Notes: generated from the sequence alone by a model not told the origin. A stretch of DNA of 64,000 nt from Xylanimonas protaetiae (GCF_004135385.1 NZ_CP035493.1:3539440-3603439); one strand, 5' to 3'. Shown: positions 45,099 to 55,790, counted from the stretch's first letter. Translations and numbers: made by a program.

Positions 45099-45102
45099 CG
45101 TC

Positions 45103-46404
45103 TCAGCCGCCCGAGACGGAGAGCTCCGCCTCTCGGAGCTTCTCCTCCCACTCGGGCGACAGGTCGCGCGAGTCGAGCCAGCCGTAGGGCAGGTGGGGCG
45201 TCTTGGGCGTGCCGGCGCGGCCGCGCTGGCCCTCGGCGTCCTTGCCCGGGTACGGGGCGTCGCCCAGCGCGTCGAGCAGCTCGCGCAGCTCGGCGAGCGA
45301 GGAGACGAGCGCGAGCGCGTGCCGGGCCTCGCCGCCGACGGCGTAGCCCTTGAGGTACCAGGCCATGTGCTTGCGCAGGTCGCGCACCCCCCGGTGCTCG
45401 GCGTCGGAGACGCCCGTGGAGGCGGCGTCGGAGACGCCCGTCGACACGGCGCCGGAGGCGCCCATGGACACGGCGTCGGAGACGCCCTCGGACGTCGTGT
45501 CGGCGCGGTCGCCGTCGTCGTAGTACTCGACCATGAGCTCGCCGTGGCGGTAGATGACGTCGGCGACCTCGCGCAGCGTGGGCTGCACGCGCACGGTCTC
45601 GCCGTGGAAGGCGGCCGCGAGGTCGGCGAAGAGCCACGGCCGTCCCTGGCAGCCGCGCCCGACGACGACGCCGTCGGCGCCCGTCTCGGCGACCATGCGC
45701 AGGGCGTCGTCGCCCGACCAGATGTCGCCGTTGCCCAGTACGGGGATCGTGGTGACGGCCTCCTTGAGGCGCGCGATCGACGGCCAGCGCGCCTCGCCCG
45801 AGTAGTGCTGCGCGACCGTGCGCGCGTGCAGCGCGACGGCGGCGACGCCGAGGCCCTCGGCGATCGTGCCCGCCTCGAGGTACGTGAGGTGGTCCTCGTC
45901 GATACCCTCGCGCATCTTGATCGTCACCGGCACCCCGTAGGGCTCGGCGGCCTGCACGGCCGCGCGCACGATGTCCGTGAAGAGCTGCCGCTTCCACGGC
46001 AGGGCCCCGCCGCCGCCCTTGCGCGTCACCTTGGGCACGGGGCAGCCGAAGTTGAGGTCGACGTGGTCGGCGCGGTCCTCGGCGGCGATGATCCGCACGG
46101 CCTCCCCCACGGTGGCCGGGTCGACGCCGTAGACCTGCGCCGAGCGCGGCTTCTCGTCCTCGCCGAACGTCACGATGCGCACGGCCTCGGGGTTGCGCTC
46201 CACGAGCGCGCGGCTCGTGACCATCTCGGCGACGTAGAGCCCCGGGTCGTGCCCCGTGGACGCCCCAGCCTCGCGGCACAGCGTGCGGAAGGCCCGGTTG
46301 GTGACACCCGCCATCGGCGCGAGCACGACCGGGGTGTCCACGGTCATGGGCCCGATCTGCAGCGGAGGAAGGACGCGTGCGGGCGCCTCGGTGGTGGGGG
46401 TCAT
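45103..46404 (-). CDS. dusB: tRNA-dihydrouridine synthase with repeat insertion
   Basis: 433 residues. FMN-binding TIM barrel with VVLAPMAGVTNRAFR, DLNFGCPVPKVTRKGGG (active-site Cys121), IKMREG and VVVGRGCQGRPW. This is DusB-type, reducing uridine in tRNA D-loops. Between the barrel and the C-terminal helical domain (near residues 302-337) lies an insertion of four 8-residue units (S-E/M/T-G-V/A-S-x-A-V/A) encoded by a 24-bp tandem repeat; normal Dus proteins lack it. The ATG at 46404 has better spacing to the ribosome-binding region than the one at 46413. Confidence 0.92.
   Translation of the reverse strand: MTPTTEAPARVLPPLQIGPMTVDTPVVLAPMAGVTNRAFRTLCREAGASTGHDPGLYVAEMVTSRALVERNPEAVRIVTFGEDEKPRSAQVYGVDPATVGEAVRIIAAEDRADHVDLNFGCPVPKVTRKGGGGALPWKRQLFTDIVRAAVQAAEPYGVPVTIKMREGIDEDHLTYLEAGTIAEGLGVAAVALHARTVAQHYSGEARWPSIARLKEAVTTIPVLGNGDIWSGDDALRMVAETGADGVVVGRGCQGRPWLFADLAAAFHGETVRVQPTLREVADVIYRHGELMVEYYDDGDRADTTSEGVSDAVSMGASGAVSTGVSDAASTGVSDAEHRGVRDLRKHMAWYLKGYAVGGEARHALALVSSLAELRELLDALGDAPYPGKDAEGQRGRAGTPKTPHLPYGWLDSRDLSPEWEEKLREAELSVSGG
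45401..45496 (-). repeat. 24-bp in-frame tandem repeat inside dusB
   Basis: Four consecutive 24-base units (45401-45424, 45425-45448, 45449-45472, 45473-45496) with one or more differences each. The period is a multiple of three, so the frame is kept. A Ser/Ala/Val/Gly-rich flexible loop is the product. Confidence 0.88.
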
Positions 46405-46436
46405 GGGCTCCATCCTCCCACCGGAGGCCACGACCC

Positions 46437-47042
46437 CTACAGCCAGCCGTTCTCGCGTGCGAGGTGGACGGCCTCTGCCCGGGTACGCGCCCCCGTCTTG
46501 CCGATGGCTGCGGACAGGTAGTTGCGTACCGTGCCCTCGGACAGGAACGCCGCGCGCGCGATCTGCGCGACCGTGCCGCCGCGCTCCGCGAGGCCCAGCA
46601 CCTCGCGCTCGCGCTCCGTCAGCGGGCTGTCCCCAACGGCGAGCGTCGCCACGGCGAGCTCCGGGTCGACGACGCGCAGGCCCTGGTGGACGCGCCGCAC
46701 GGCGTCGGCGAGCTGCTCGGCGGGCGTGTCCTTGACGACGAACCCGCTGGCCCCGGCGTCGAGCGCGCGGCGCAGGTACCCGGGCCGGCCGAACGTCGTG
46801 ACGATGAGCGCCCGGCAGCGCGGCAGCTCCTCGTGCAGCGCCGCGGCGGCCGCGATGCCGTCGAGCCCGGGCATCTCGACGTCGAGCAGGGCGACGTCCG
46901 CGTCGGACTCGCGTGCGGCCGCGACGACCTCGTCGCCGCGGCCTACCTGCGCCACGACCGTGAGGTCGGCCTCGAGGTCGAGCAGGGCGGCGAGCGCGCC
47001 ACGCACCAGGGCCTGGTCGTCGGCCAGGAGCAGGCGGATCAC
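46437..47042 (-). CDS. NarL/LuxR-type response regulator
   Basis: 201 residues: receiver domain with DDQ (8-10), phospho-acceptor Asp54 in ALLDVEMPG and Lys in VVKDTP, then a LuxR HTH (LTEREREVLGLAERGGTVAQIARAAFLSEGTVRNYLSA). The GTG start overlaps the histidine-kinase stop (GTGA). It probably controls the adjacent ABC exporter genes. Confidence 0.93.
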   Translation of the reverse strand: MIRLLLADDQALVRGALAALLDLEADLTVVAQVGRGDEVVAAARESDADVALLDVEMPGLDGIAAAAALHEELPRCRALIVTTFGRPGYLRRALDAGASGFVVKDTPAEQLADAVRRVHQGLRVVDPELAVATLAVGDSPLTEREREVLGLAERGGTVAQIARAAFLSEGTVRNYLSAAIGKTGARTRAEAVHLARENGWL

Positions 47043-48241
47043 GGGGCGATCCTGTCGTCGTCGGCACCCGGCCCGAACTCGACCGCGATGCGGAAGCCGC
47101 CGAGCGGCCCGCGCCCCGTGACGAGCCTCGCCCCCGCCGCCCGGGCCCGTTCCGCGAGGCCGCGGAGGCCGTTGCCGTCGACGACGGCGCCCGCGTCCGG
47201 CCCGCGCCCGTCGTCGTCGACGACGAGCGCCCCGTCGTCGAGCGTGACGACGACGTGACGCGCGAGCGAGTGCCGCAGCACGTTGGTGGTCGCCTCGCGC
47301 AGCGTCCAGGCGAACAGCACCTGCCGGGCGGGCCGGACGGCGTCGACGGCGCCGGGCAGCCTCGCGTCGATACCCGCGGCATCGAACGCGGCGCGGGCCG
47401 CGGCCAGCTCGCCGGGGAGCGTCACGGCCCGGGCGCCGGTGACCATGCCGCGCACGTCCGCGAGCGCCGAGCGCGTCAGCCGCTGGATGTCGGCGAGCTC
47501 GGCCGCGGCCCGGTCGGGGTCGTCCCGCAGGAGGCGTGCGGCGAGCTCGGCCTTGACGCTGACGACGGTGAGCGAGTGGCCGACGACGTCGTGCACGTCG
47601 CGGGCGAGGCGCTCCCGCTCCTGCGTGGCGGCCAGCGTGGCGACCTCCTCCTGGGCGACGAAGAGCTGGCGGTTGCGGGCGACGAGCTGGGTGAACCCGA
47701 AGACCGCGAGCCCGGACAGCACGGCCGACAGCGCCGTCGAGTCCTCGGGCTCCCACGCGGGTACCACCCGCGGGACGACGACGAGCAGGACGACGATCGC
47801 GGCGACGACGGCGAGCGCTGCGCGGCTGCGCACGAGGAACACCGACGTGACGCCGACGAAGACGAGCCCGACGAGACCGTGCTGGCGAGCCGCGACCGTG
47901 GTGAGCACGACGAACGCCACCTGGGTCGCGAGGACCGCGACGACGACGCGGGGCGGCGCCCCCTGGAAGCGCAGGGCGTAGATCGAGAACCCGAAGACGA
48001 GACCGACGCCGACCACGCCCACGACGCCGAGGACGCGCAGCGCAGGCGAGTCGGCGGCGAGCGAGGTGGTGAGCGGCTCGCTCAGGAACACGACCCAGAC
48101 GAGCCCCAGCAGGGGGCCGAACCGTCGCCACCCGGGCGCCCGGCCGAACGGCGCGGCCCTCTGGTCGCGCACCAGCGACGACGTGCGCCACCGGAAGGCG
48201 CGGCCGTCGGCCTCGGCGTGGGGCGTCTCGGGGGTGGTCAC
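47039..48241 (-). CDS. Sensor histidine kinase (DesK/HisKA_3 type)
   Basis: 400 residues. About five membrane helices (roughly 45-185), then HisKA_3 dimerisation with His217 in RDVHDVVGHSLT and a HATPase_c domain with ATTNVLRHS, VVDDDGRG and GNGLRGLAERA. The short loops suggest sensing in or near the membrane, like DesK. The GTG at 48241 begins a plausible cytoplasmic N-terminus. It forms a pair with the response regulator. Confidence 0.92.
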   Translation of the reverse strand: MTTPETPHAEADGRAFRWRTSSLVRDQRAAPFGRAPGWRRFGPLLGLVWVVFLSEPLTTSLAADSPALRVLGVVGVVGVGLVFGFSIYALRFQGAPPRVVVAVLATQVAFVVLTTVAARQHGLVGLVFVGVTSVFLVRSRAALAVVAAIVVLLVVVPRVVPAWEPEDSTALSAVLSGLAVFGFTQLVARNRQLFVAQEEVATLAATQERERLARDVHDVVGHSLTVVSVKAELAARLLRDDPDRAAAELADIQRLTRSALADVRGMVTGARAVTLPGELAAARAAFDAAGIDARLPGAVDAVRPARQVLFAWTLREATTNVLRHSLARHVVVTLDDGALVVDDDGRGPDAGAVVDGNGLRGLAERARAAGARLVTGRGPLGGFRIAVEFGPGADDDRIAP

Positions 48242-48272
48242 GGTGCCCAGGCTCGCACACCGGCCGCCGGGT

Positions 48273-49100
48273 TCAGACACGCGCGGTGTCGCGCCGGAAC
48301 CGCCAGGCGGCGCCGACGCCGAACACGACGGCCCAGGCCACGACGTTGACCACGGCCACCCACGAGAAGTCGCCACCCAGCGGCCAGCGCACCAGCTCGG
48401 CCAGGCCGTAGGTCGGGGTGACCTGGGCGATGGCGTGGAACAGCGACCCGTCGTCGAGCGGCACGAACAGGCCACCGGCGAACGACAGGAGCGCGGTGAC
48501 GGGGCCGAGCACTTGCATGACGTTCTCCGTGGGCAGCAGGTAGCCCATGAACAGGCCGAACGCGGCGAACACGACCGACCCGCCCCAGGCGAGCAGCGCG
48601 CAGCCGACCCATGCGGTCGCGCTCATCTGGGCGTGCGAGAACGCCCCGACGAGGAGCGTGACGGCGACGGACACCGCGCCGAGGGCCAGCGCCCCGCTCA
48701 GCTTGGTGACGATGTAGGCCGCCGGGCGCAGCGGCGTCAGGCGCAGCTGACGGGTCCAGCCCTGCGCACGCTCGACGGAGACGCTCGCGCCGCCCGAGAC
48801 GGCCGCGAGCATGGCCCCGTAGAGCGCCATCGAGACGGCGATGTAGGCCGTGACGTTGGCGTGCGGGCCGACCGCCTCGGTCCGGTAGCCGGCGCTCGTG
48901 CCGAAGATGAGGAAGAACACGGGGGGCATCAGCAGGGAGAAGATCATCGCGCGCCGGTTGCGGGCGAGGCGGCGCAGCTCGATGCGCAGGTAGCGGGTGT
49001 TGACCAGCGCGGCGAGCCCGCTCGGCCGGGGCGGGCGGGCAGGCCGCGCCGTCCCGGCGGTCGTGGAGGTGGCGGTGGCCGTGCTCACCGTGGCGCTCAT
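48273..49100 (-). CDS. ABC-2 type exporter permease
   Basis: 275 residues with six predicted helices; MIFSLLMPPVFFLIFGT and GGLFVPLDD are typical of ABC-2 permeases in drug or lantibiotic exporters linked to DesK-type two-component systems. It overlaps the ATPase gene by ATGA. The substrate is unknown. The 31 bp between this gene and the kinase gene leave room for no separate promoter of note. Confidence 0.9.
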   Translation of the reverse strand: MSATVSTATATSTTAGTARPARPPRPSGLAALVNTRYLRIELRRLARNRRAMIFSLLMPPVFFLIFGTSAGYRTEAVGPHANVTAYIAVSMALYGAMLAAVSGGASVSVERAQGWTRQLRLTPLRPAAYIVTKLSGALALGAVSVAVTLLVGAFSHAQMSATAWVGCALLAWGGSVVFAAFGLFMGYLLPTENVMQVLGPVTALLSFAGGLFVPLDDGSLFHAIAQVTPTYGLAELVRWPLGGDFSWVAVVNVVAWAVVFGVGAAWRFRRDTARV

Positions 49101-50026
49101 CGCGCGCTCCCTTCGGTGGTGAGGGCGACGAACGCGTCCTCGAGGTTGTGGGCGGCGATCTCGACGTCATGCGCGGTGGTGTGGTTGAGCAGGTGGCGCG
49201 CGACCGCGTCGGAGTCCTCGGCGCGGACCAGGAGCCGCGCGCCGCGCTCCTCGACCGCCTCGACGCCGGCGAGCGCGGCGAGCTGTGCGATGGCAGCGGC
49301 GCGGGCGGCGTCGTCGTCGATCTCGGCGGAGACCACACGACCCGAGGCGAGCGCCTTGACCTCGGCGGCCGTGCCGTCGGCGACGACGCGGCCGTGGCTG
49401 ACCATGACGACGCGGTCGGCGTACGCGTCGGCCTCGTCGAGGTAGTGGGTGGCGAAGACCACCGTGCGGCCGCGGGCGGCATCGGCGCGGATGGCGGCCC
49501 AGAACTCACGGCGGCCCTCGACGTCCATGCCCGTGGTGGGCTCGTCGAGGAGGAGCAGGTCGGGGTCGGGCACGAGCGCCATGGCGAAGCGCAGGCGCTG
49601 CTGCTGCCCGCCGGAGCACTTGGCGACGGCGCGGTCGGCGAGCTCGGCGATGCCGGCGCGCTCCAGGTAGACGCGGGCGTCGACATCGCGCCCGTAGAGC
49701 GCGCCGGTGAGCTCGACCGTCTCGGCCACGGTGAGGTCGCGCAGCAGGCCGCCGGTCTGCATGACGGCCGCGACCCGGCCGGCCGCGACGGCGTCCTGCG
49801 GCGTGCCACCGAGCACCTGCACGGTCCCGGAGGTGGGCACGGCCAGGCCGAGCACCATGTCGATGGTGGTGGTCTTGCCGGCGCCGTTCGGGCCGAGGAA
49901 GGCGACGACCTCGCCCGGCTCGATGCGCAGGTCGAGGCCGTCGACGGCCCGGACCGGGCCGGACGGGCTGCCGAACTCCTTGACCAGCCCGCTCAGCATG
50001 AGGGCGGGGGCGGATGTGGTGTTCAT
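49097..50026 (-). CDS. ABC exporter ATPase (CcmA/DrrA type)
   Basis: 309 residues. Walker A GPNGAGKTTT, Q-loop VMQTGGLL, signature CSGGQQQR (with C for L), Walker B LLLLDEP and H-loop FATHYLDEA. A C-terminal DUF4162-like extension (about 220-309) is typical of DrrA-like ATPases. It is the first gene of the ATPase-permease-kinase-regulator operon. Promoter shared with the divergent padR gene in the 120-bp gap. Confidence 0.93.
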   Translation of the reverse strand: MNTTSAPALMLSGLVKEFGSPSGPVRAVDGLDLRIEPGEVVAFLGPNGAGKTTTIDMVLGLAVPTSGTVQVLGGTPQDAVAAGRVAAVMQTGGLLRDLTVAETVELTGALYGRDVDARVYLERAGIAELADRAVAKCSGGQQQRLRFAMALVPDPDLLLLDEPTTGMDVEGRREFWAAIRADAARGRTVVFATHYLDEADAYADRVVMVSHGRVVADGTAAEVKALASGRVVSAEIDDDAARAAAIAQLAALAGVEAVEERGARLLVRAEDSDAVARHLLNHTTAHDVEIAAHNLEDAFVALTTEGSAR

Positions 50027-50123
50027 GGCTCGAAGCCTGCCGGGGCCGCGGTCCGCGCGGCACCGCCGCGTGTCACGGAGCGGGCATGACATCCGTCATG
50101 CCGGGAACCGTTGTCCCGGGGCA

Positions 50124-50143
50124 ACTACTCGTGCGAGAGTAGT
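50124..50143. promoter_or_regulatory. Candidate PadR operator
   Basis: A perfect inverted repeat ACTACTC-N6-GAGTAGT ending three bases before the padR start. Location at the very start of padR suits self-repression; the site may also influence the divergent ABC operon. Confidence 0.7.
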
Positions 50144-50146
50144 CGT

Positions 50147-50716
50147 GTGTCAACCGTCCGCCTCTTCGTGCTCGACTCGCTCGTCCGCCACGGCCCCATG
50201 CACGGGCATCAGATGCGCGCACTGGCGGAGCAGGAGCACGTCGACGAGTGGACCGACATCACCGTCGGCTCCCTGTACGGCACGCTCAAGCGCCTCGAGG
50301 CCGAGGGCCTCGTCGCGGCCGTCCGCACGGAGCGCGAGGGCAACTACCCCCCGCGGCGCGTGCTCGGTGTCACCGACGCCGGTCGCGCCGCCCTCGCCGA
50401 GCTGCACGCGGCGACGCTCGCCGTCGTCGGGCTGCGGCCCGACCCCGCCGACTACGCGCTCGCCCGCCCCCAGCCCGACCGGCTCGAGGAGCTCGCGACG
50501 GTCCTGGCCGGCCGGCTGGCCGAGCTGCGCGCCCAGGTCGCGGAGCACGAGGAGCACCTGGTCGCCATCGACCAGCACCTCACCGTCGCCGAACGCCTCA
50601 CCCTGACCCACACGACCGAGCGGCTCGGCGCCGAGGTCGCGTTCCACGAGCGGCTGCTCGCCGCCGTCCCCGAGATCGTCGCCGACGAGCTCTCCCGGAA
50701 GGACTTCCATGACTGA
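50147..50716 (+). CDS. PadR-family transcriptional regulator
   Basis: 189 residues: winged-helix domain (STVRLFVLDSLVRHGPMHGHQMRALAEQ, then VGSLYGTLKRLEAEGLV and YPPRRVLGVTDAGRAAL) and a C-terminal coiled-coil dimerisation helix (PadR C, Vir_act_alpha_C-like). The GTG at 50147 directly follows the operator; a longer ORF from 50111 would run through the operator and has no ribosome-binding site. It overlaps the MFS gene by 8 bases, so it should control that exporter in response to a xenobiotic. Confidence 0.9.
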   Translation: MSTVRLFVLDSLVRHGPMHGHQMRALAEQEHVDEWTDITVGSLYGTLKRLEAEGLVAAVRTEREGNYPPRRVLGVTDAGRAALAELHAATLAVVGLRPDPADYALARPQPDRLEELATVLAGRLAELRAQVAEHEEHLVAIDQHLTVAERLTLTHTTERLGAEVAFHERLLAAVPEIVADELSRKDFHD

Positions 50717-52166
50717 CACGACCGCGGCACCCGCCTTCAGCGTGCCGCGCCGCACCTGGCTCTCCCTGTCGGTGCTGCTGCTCGGCGTCGCGATGGCGCT
50801 GCTCGACACGACCATCGTCAACGTCGCCCTGCCCACCATCCGCACCAGCCTCGACGCCTCCGAGTCGACGCTGTCGTGGATCATCTCCGGCTACGCGCTC
50901 GCCTTCGGCCTCGCCCTCATCCCCGCCGGACGCATCGGCGACCGGTTCGGGCACACGTGGGTGTTCGTCGTCGGCCTGGCCGGGTTCACCCTCGCCAGCC
51001 TGTGGTGCGGCCTGGCCACGGGCCCGACGTCGCTCATCGTCGCCCGCGTGGTCCAGGGCCTGTTCGGCGGCATGTTCTTCCCCGCGGTCACGGCACTCAT
51101 CCAGCTCATGTTCCCGGGGCCGCTGCGCGGGCGGGCGTTCGCCGTCATGGGCGCGACCATCGGCTTCTCGACGGCGCTCGGCCCGATCGTCGGCGGCCTG
51201 CTCATCGAGGCGTTCGGCACCGGGGACGGCTGGCGCTCCATCTTCTTCGTCAACCTGCCGTTCGGCGTCGTCGCCGTGACGGCCGCGATCCTGCTGCTGC
51301 CGCGCATCGTCGCGGGCTCGCAGGCGCGCGGGGTCGACCTGCTCGGGCTGGTGCTGCTGGCCGGCGGCCTCGTCGCGCTGCTCGTGCCGCTCATCCAGGG
51401 GCAGGACGCCGGGTGGCCGCTGTGGACGTGGCTCTCGCTGGGCGGCGGCGTCGTGCTCCTGGTGCTGTTCTTCGTGTGGGAGTCGGCCGTGGCGCGGCGC
51501 GGCGCGACGCCGCTCGTGCCGCCGGGGCTGTTCCGTCACGGGCACTTCACTGGTGGCGTGATCCTCGCCATGGTCTACTTCGCGGCGTTCACCAGCATCT
51601 TCTTCACCATCTCGATCCTGTGGCAGGCCGGCCTGGGCCACACCGCGCTCGAGTCCGGGCTCGTGTCGATCCCGTTCGCGATCGGCTCGATCCTCGGCGC
51701 CTCGCAGAGCGACCGGCTCGCCGTGCGCCTGGGCCGGTCGGTCCTCGTCGTCGGCACCGGGCTGGTCGCGCTGGGGCTGGTCTCCGTGTGGCTCATCCTG
51801 ACGACCGTCGACGCGGCGGACCTCAACCACTGGATCCTGCTGCCGCCGCTGCTGGTCGCCGGCGTCGGCTCGGGCATGTTCATCGCACCGAACGCCCAGT
51901 TCATCGTCGCGACCGTGGACCGCGCGGAGGCGGGCGCGGCGTCCGGCGTCGTCGGGACGTCGCAGCGCATCGGCAGCGCGGCGGGCATCGCGGTCATCGG
52001 CTCGGTGCTGTTCGGCTCGCTGGACTTCCCTGCCGGCCGGCCGACCCCGGCGATCGTGGCGGACACGTTCGCGCACGCGGCCGCGAGCGCGATGGCGGTC
52101 TCGGCCGCCCTGGCGGTGCTGGCGTTCGCCCTGGTCTTCGCCCTCCCGAAGCGCGTCGCCCACTGA
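50709..52166 (+). CDS. MFS drug-efflux transporter (DHA2/EmrB-QacA type)
   Basis: 485 residues with about 14 helices. ALLDTTIVNVALPTI in helix 1, GRIGDRFGHTWVFV (motif A), VVQGLFGGMFFPA and GFSTALGPIVGG (motif C). Substrate unknown. It starts within the end of padR (8-base overlap), so repression by PadR and relief by the pump's substrate is the likely circuit. It ends 32 bases before a strong terminator. Confidence 0.92.
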   Translation: MTDTTAAPAFSVPRRTWLSLSVLLLGVAMALLDTTIVNVALPTIRTSLDASESTLSWIISGYALAFGLALIPAGRIGDRFGHTWVFVVGLAGFTLASLWCGLATGPTSLIVARVVQGLFGGMFFPAVTALIQLMFPGPLRGRAFAVMGATIGFSTALGPIVGGLLIEAFGTGDGWRSIFFVNLPFGVVAVTAAILLLPRIVAGSQARGVDLLGLVLLAGGLVALLVPLIQGQDAGWPLWTWLSLGGGVVLLVLFFVWESAVARRGATPLVPPGLFRHGHFTGGVILAMVYFAAFTSIFFTISILWQAGLGHTALESGLVSIPFAIGSILGASQSDRLAVRLGRSVLVVGTGLVALGLVSVWLILTTVDAADLNHWILLPPLLVAGVGSGMFIAPNAQFIVATVDRAEAGAASGVVGTSQRIGSAAGIAVIGSVLFGSLDFPAGRPTPAIVADTFAHAAASAMAVSAALAVLAFALVFALPKRVAH

Positions 52167-52198
52167 CCGGCGACCCCTGACCGGCGACCCCCGGCGAC

Positions 52199-52240
52199 GC
52201 ACGAGGGCCGGAACCCGTCACCGGGTTCCGGCCCTCGTGC
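52199..52240. terminator. Bidirectional hairpin between convergent genes
   Basis: A perfect 19-bp stem (52199-52217 with 52222-52240) with a 4-base loop between the MFS stop and the glyS stop. Confidence 0.92.
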
Positions 52241-52253
52241 GCGTCGGGCTCGG

Positions 52254-53654
<1,401 letters not shown>

Positions 53655-53804
53655 GGGATCACTCCTGGGAGGTCGGCCCGCCGGTGGCTCCGGCGGAACT
53701 GGGTGGGACGCCAGGCGGCGTCGGCGCACAAAGCCTACGTGGCCTCGCCGGGGAGTTCCTCGTCGCGGCGTGCGCGGGCGACCGACGCCCGGTACCCCGC
53801 GAAC

Positions 53805-53842
53805 TTGACAATCATTCTCGCTTCTTCTGAAAATGATTCTCA
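53805..53842 (+). promoter_or_regulatory. znuA promoter with two overlapping Zur-box-like sites and a probable leaderless start
   Basis: A perfect -35 TTGACA (53805-53810), an 18-base spacer and a -10-like GAAAAT (53829-53834) put the start of transcription about 7-8 bases further, at or next to the A of the ATG at 53842. TGAAAATGATTCTCA (53828-53842) matches the actinobacterial Zur box TGAAAATGATTTTCA at 14 of 15 bases and covers the -10. A weaker site, TGACAATCATTCTCG (53806-53820), covers the -35. Zinc-loaded Zur would block both elements. Confidence 0.85.
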
Positions 53843-54981
53843 TGAAGTTCCGACGGACCGCCGCCCTGGCCACCGCCGCCCTGGCCCTCCCCCTCACCCT
53901 CGCCGCCTGCGGCACCGGCCAGGAGGCCGCGGCCGACGGCCGCCTCCAGGTGATCACCTCGTTCTACCCGCTGCAGTTCGTCGCCCAGTCGGTCGCCGGC
54001 GACCTCGCCGACGTCGACAACCTCACGCCGCCCGCGGCCGACCCGCACGACCTCGAGCTGTCCCCCGCCCGGGCCCGCGTCATCTCGTCGGCCGACGTCG
54101 TCGTCACGCTCGGCGGCTTCCAGCCCGCCGTCGACGACGCCATCGCCGCCCGCGAGCCCGAGAACCTCGTCGACGCGGCCGACATCGTCACCCTGCTGAG
54201 CGCGTCCGTCACGGGCGGCCACGACTGCAGCAGCCACGGCGACACCGCCACCGAGGACGCGCACGCCCACGACCACGCCACCGACGACGCCACCGCCGAC
54301 GCCGACGCCACCGCCGACGCCACCGCGCACGACGACGAGGAGTGCGACGAGGACCACGCGCACGACACCGACGCCGCCGCGACCGACGCCGCCGACGCAG
54401 ACGCCGCCGGCACGGACGCCGACAGCGGCCACGGCCACAGCCACGGCATGGCCGGCTACGACCCGCACTTCTGGCTGGACCCGACCAAGCTGGCCGAGCT
54501 CGCCCACCCGGTCGCGGACGCCCTGAGCGCCGCCGACCCGGCCAACGCCGAGACGTTCTCGGCCAACGCGGACGCGCTCGTCGAGCGGCTGCACGCACTG
54601 GACGAGGAGTTCGCCGCCGCGCTCGCGCCCTTCGCCGGCGCCACCCTCATCACCAACCACACGGCGTTCGGCTACCTCGCCCAGCGCTACGGGCTCCGCC
54701 AGGTGGGTGTCACGGGCCTCGACCACGACATCGAGCCGTCCCCGGCCCGCATGCGCGAGATCGGCGAGATCGCCCGCCAGCACGGCGTCACCACGCTGTT
54801 CTACGAGAACCTCGTCAGCCCCCGCGTGATCCAGACCCTGGCCTCCGACCTGGGCATCCACGCCACCGTCCTCGACACCCTCGAGGGGCTCACCCAGGCC
54901 AAGGTCGACGCCGGCGAGGACTATGTCACCATCATGCAGCGCAACCTCATCACTCTCACCGAGGGACTCACCGCACCATGA
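53842..54981 (+). CDS. znuA: Zinc ABC transporter substrate-binding lipoprotein
   Basis: 379 residues. Lipoprotein signal with lipobox LTLAAC (Cys23 of the chosen start) and the cluster A-1/ZnuA fold: [39 protein letters not shown] and [12 protein letters not shown] 90-residue Asp/His-rich loop (about 125-205, with HAHDHATDD and SGHGHSHG) is of the kind that gathers zinc in ZnuA proteins. I prefer the ATG at 53842 over 53833 because the latter lies inside the -10/Zur box. First gene of znuA-znuC-znuB-zur, divergent from glyS. Confidence 0.94.
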   Translation: MKFRRTAALATAALALPLTLAACGTGQEAAADGRLQVITSFYPLQFVAQSVAGDLADVDNLTPPAADPHDLELSPARARVISSADVVVTLGGFQPAVDDAIAAREPENLVDAADIVTLLSASVTGGHDCSSHGDTATEDAHAHDHATDDATADADATADATAHDDEECDEDHAHDTDAAATDAADADAAGTDADSGHGHSHGMAGYDPHFWLDPTKLAELAHPVADALSAADPANAETFSANADALVERLHALDEEFAAALAPFAGATLITNHTAFGYLAQRYGLRQVGVTGLDHDIEPSPARMREIGEIARQHGVTTLFYENLVSPRVIQTLASDLGIHATVLDTLEGLTQAKVDAGEDYVTIMQRNLITLTEGLTAP

Positions 54982-55790
54982 CAGACCCTGAGCACGACGT
55001 CGTGATCGAAGCCCGCGACCTGCACGTCCGCCTCGGCACCAGCAACGTGCTGCGCGGCGTCGACCTCCAGGTGCGCCGCGGCGAGGTCGTGGCGCTCCTG
55101 GGTGCCAACGGCTCGGGTAAGTCGACGCTGGTGCGCACGCTCGTCGGCGCGCTGGCCCCGACGTCGGGCACCGTGGACGTGCCCCCGGCGGACCGCATGG
55201 GGTACGTCCCGCAGCGCGTGAGCGCTGCGGGCGGCATCCCCGCCACCGCGCAGGAGGTCGTGGCCTCGGGCCTGCTCGGGCCGCGCCGCCTGCGCCTGCC
55301 GCGCGGGTGGCGCGCCCGCGCGCACGAGGCGCTCGAGCTCGTCGGGCTCGTGGACCGCTGCCACGACGCCACCAACCACCTCTCGGGCGGCCAGCAGCAG
55401 CGCGTGCTCATCGCGCGCGCCCTGGTGCGCCGGCCTGACGTGCTCGTGCTCGACGAGCCCGTGGCCGGCGTCGACCAGCCGTCCCAGCAGCAGTTCGCCG
55501 CGACGATGACCCGCCTGGTCGCCCGGGGGCTCACCGTGCTGGTGGTGCTGCACGAGCTCGGCGAGCTCGCCCCGCTCGTCACGCGCGCCGTCGTCCTGCG
55601 GCACGGCCGCGTGGTGCACGACGGCGCCCCGCCGGCGGCGCTCGACGGCCACGCGGCCCGCGACCACGAGCACGTGCACCCCCACGCCGCGGCGACCGCG
55701 GCGGAGCGCGGCGACGAGACCGGCTTCTCCGGTTTCGAGGACTCCACCGCGGCGTTGACCGACCACCCTGGAACCGAGGTCCACCCGTGA
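54978..55790 (+). CDS. znuC: Zinc ABC transporter ATPase
   Basis: 270 residues. Walker A GANGSGKST, LSGGQQQR signature, Walker B VLVLDEP and H-loop VVLHELGE. The Walker-A to signature distance is that of metal-type ATPases. The C-terminus holds a His-rich stretch (RDHEHVHPH) that may bind zinc. ATGA overlap with znuA and GTGA with znuB. Confidence 0.93.
   Translation: MTDPEHDVVIEARDLHVRLGTSNVLRGVDLQVRRGEVVALLGANGSGKSTLVRTLVGALAPTSGTVDVPPADRMGYVPQRVSAAGGIPATAQEVVASGLLGPRRLRLPRGWRARAHEALELVGLVDRCHDATNHLSGGQQQRVLIARALVRRPDVLVLDEPVAGVDQPSQQQFAATMTRLVARGLTVLVVLHELGELAPLVTRAVVLRHGRVVHDGAPPAALDGHAARDHEHVHPHAAATAAERGDETGFSGFEDSTAALTDHPGTEVHP

Noticed and set aside
53833-53841. ATG at 53833 as znuA start
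   Set aside because: It lies within the Zur box and the -10 element; the ATG at 53842 fits the promoter geometry.
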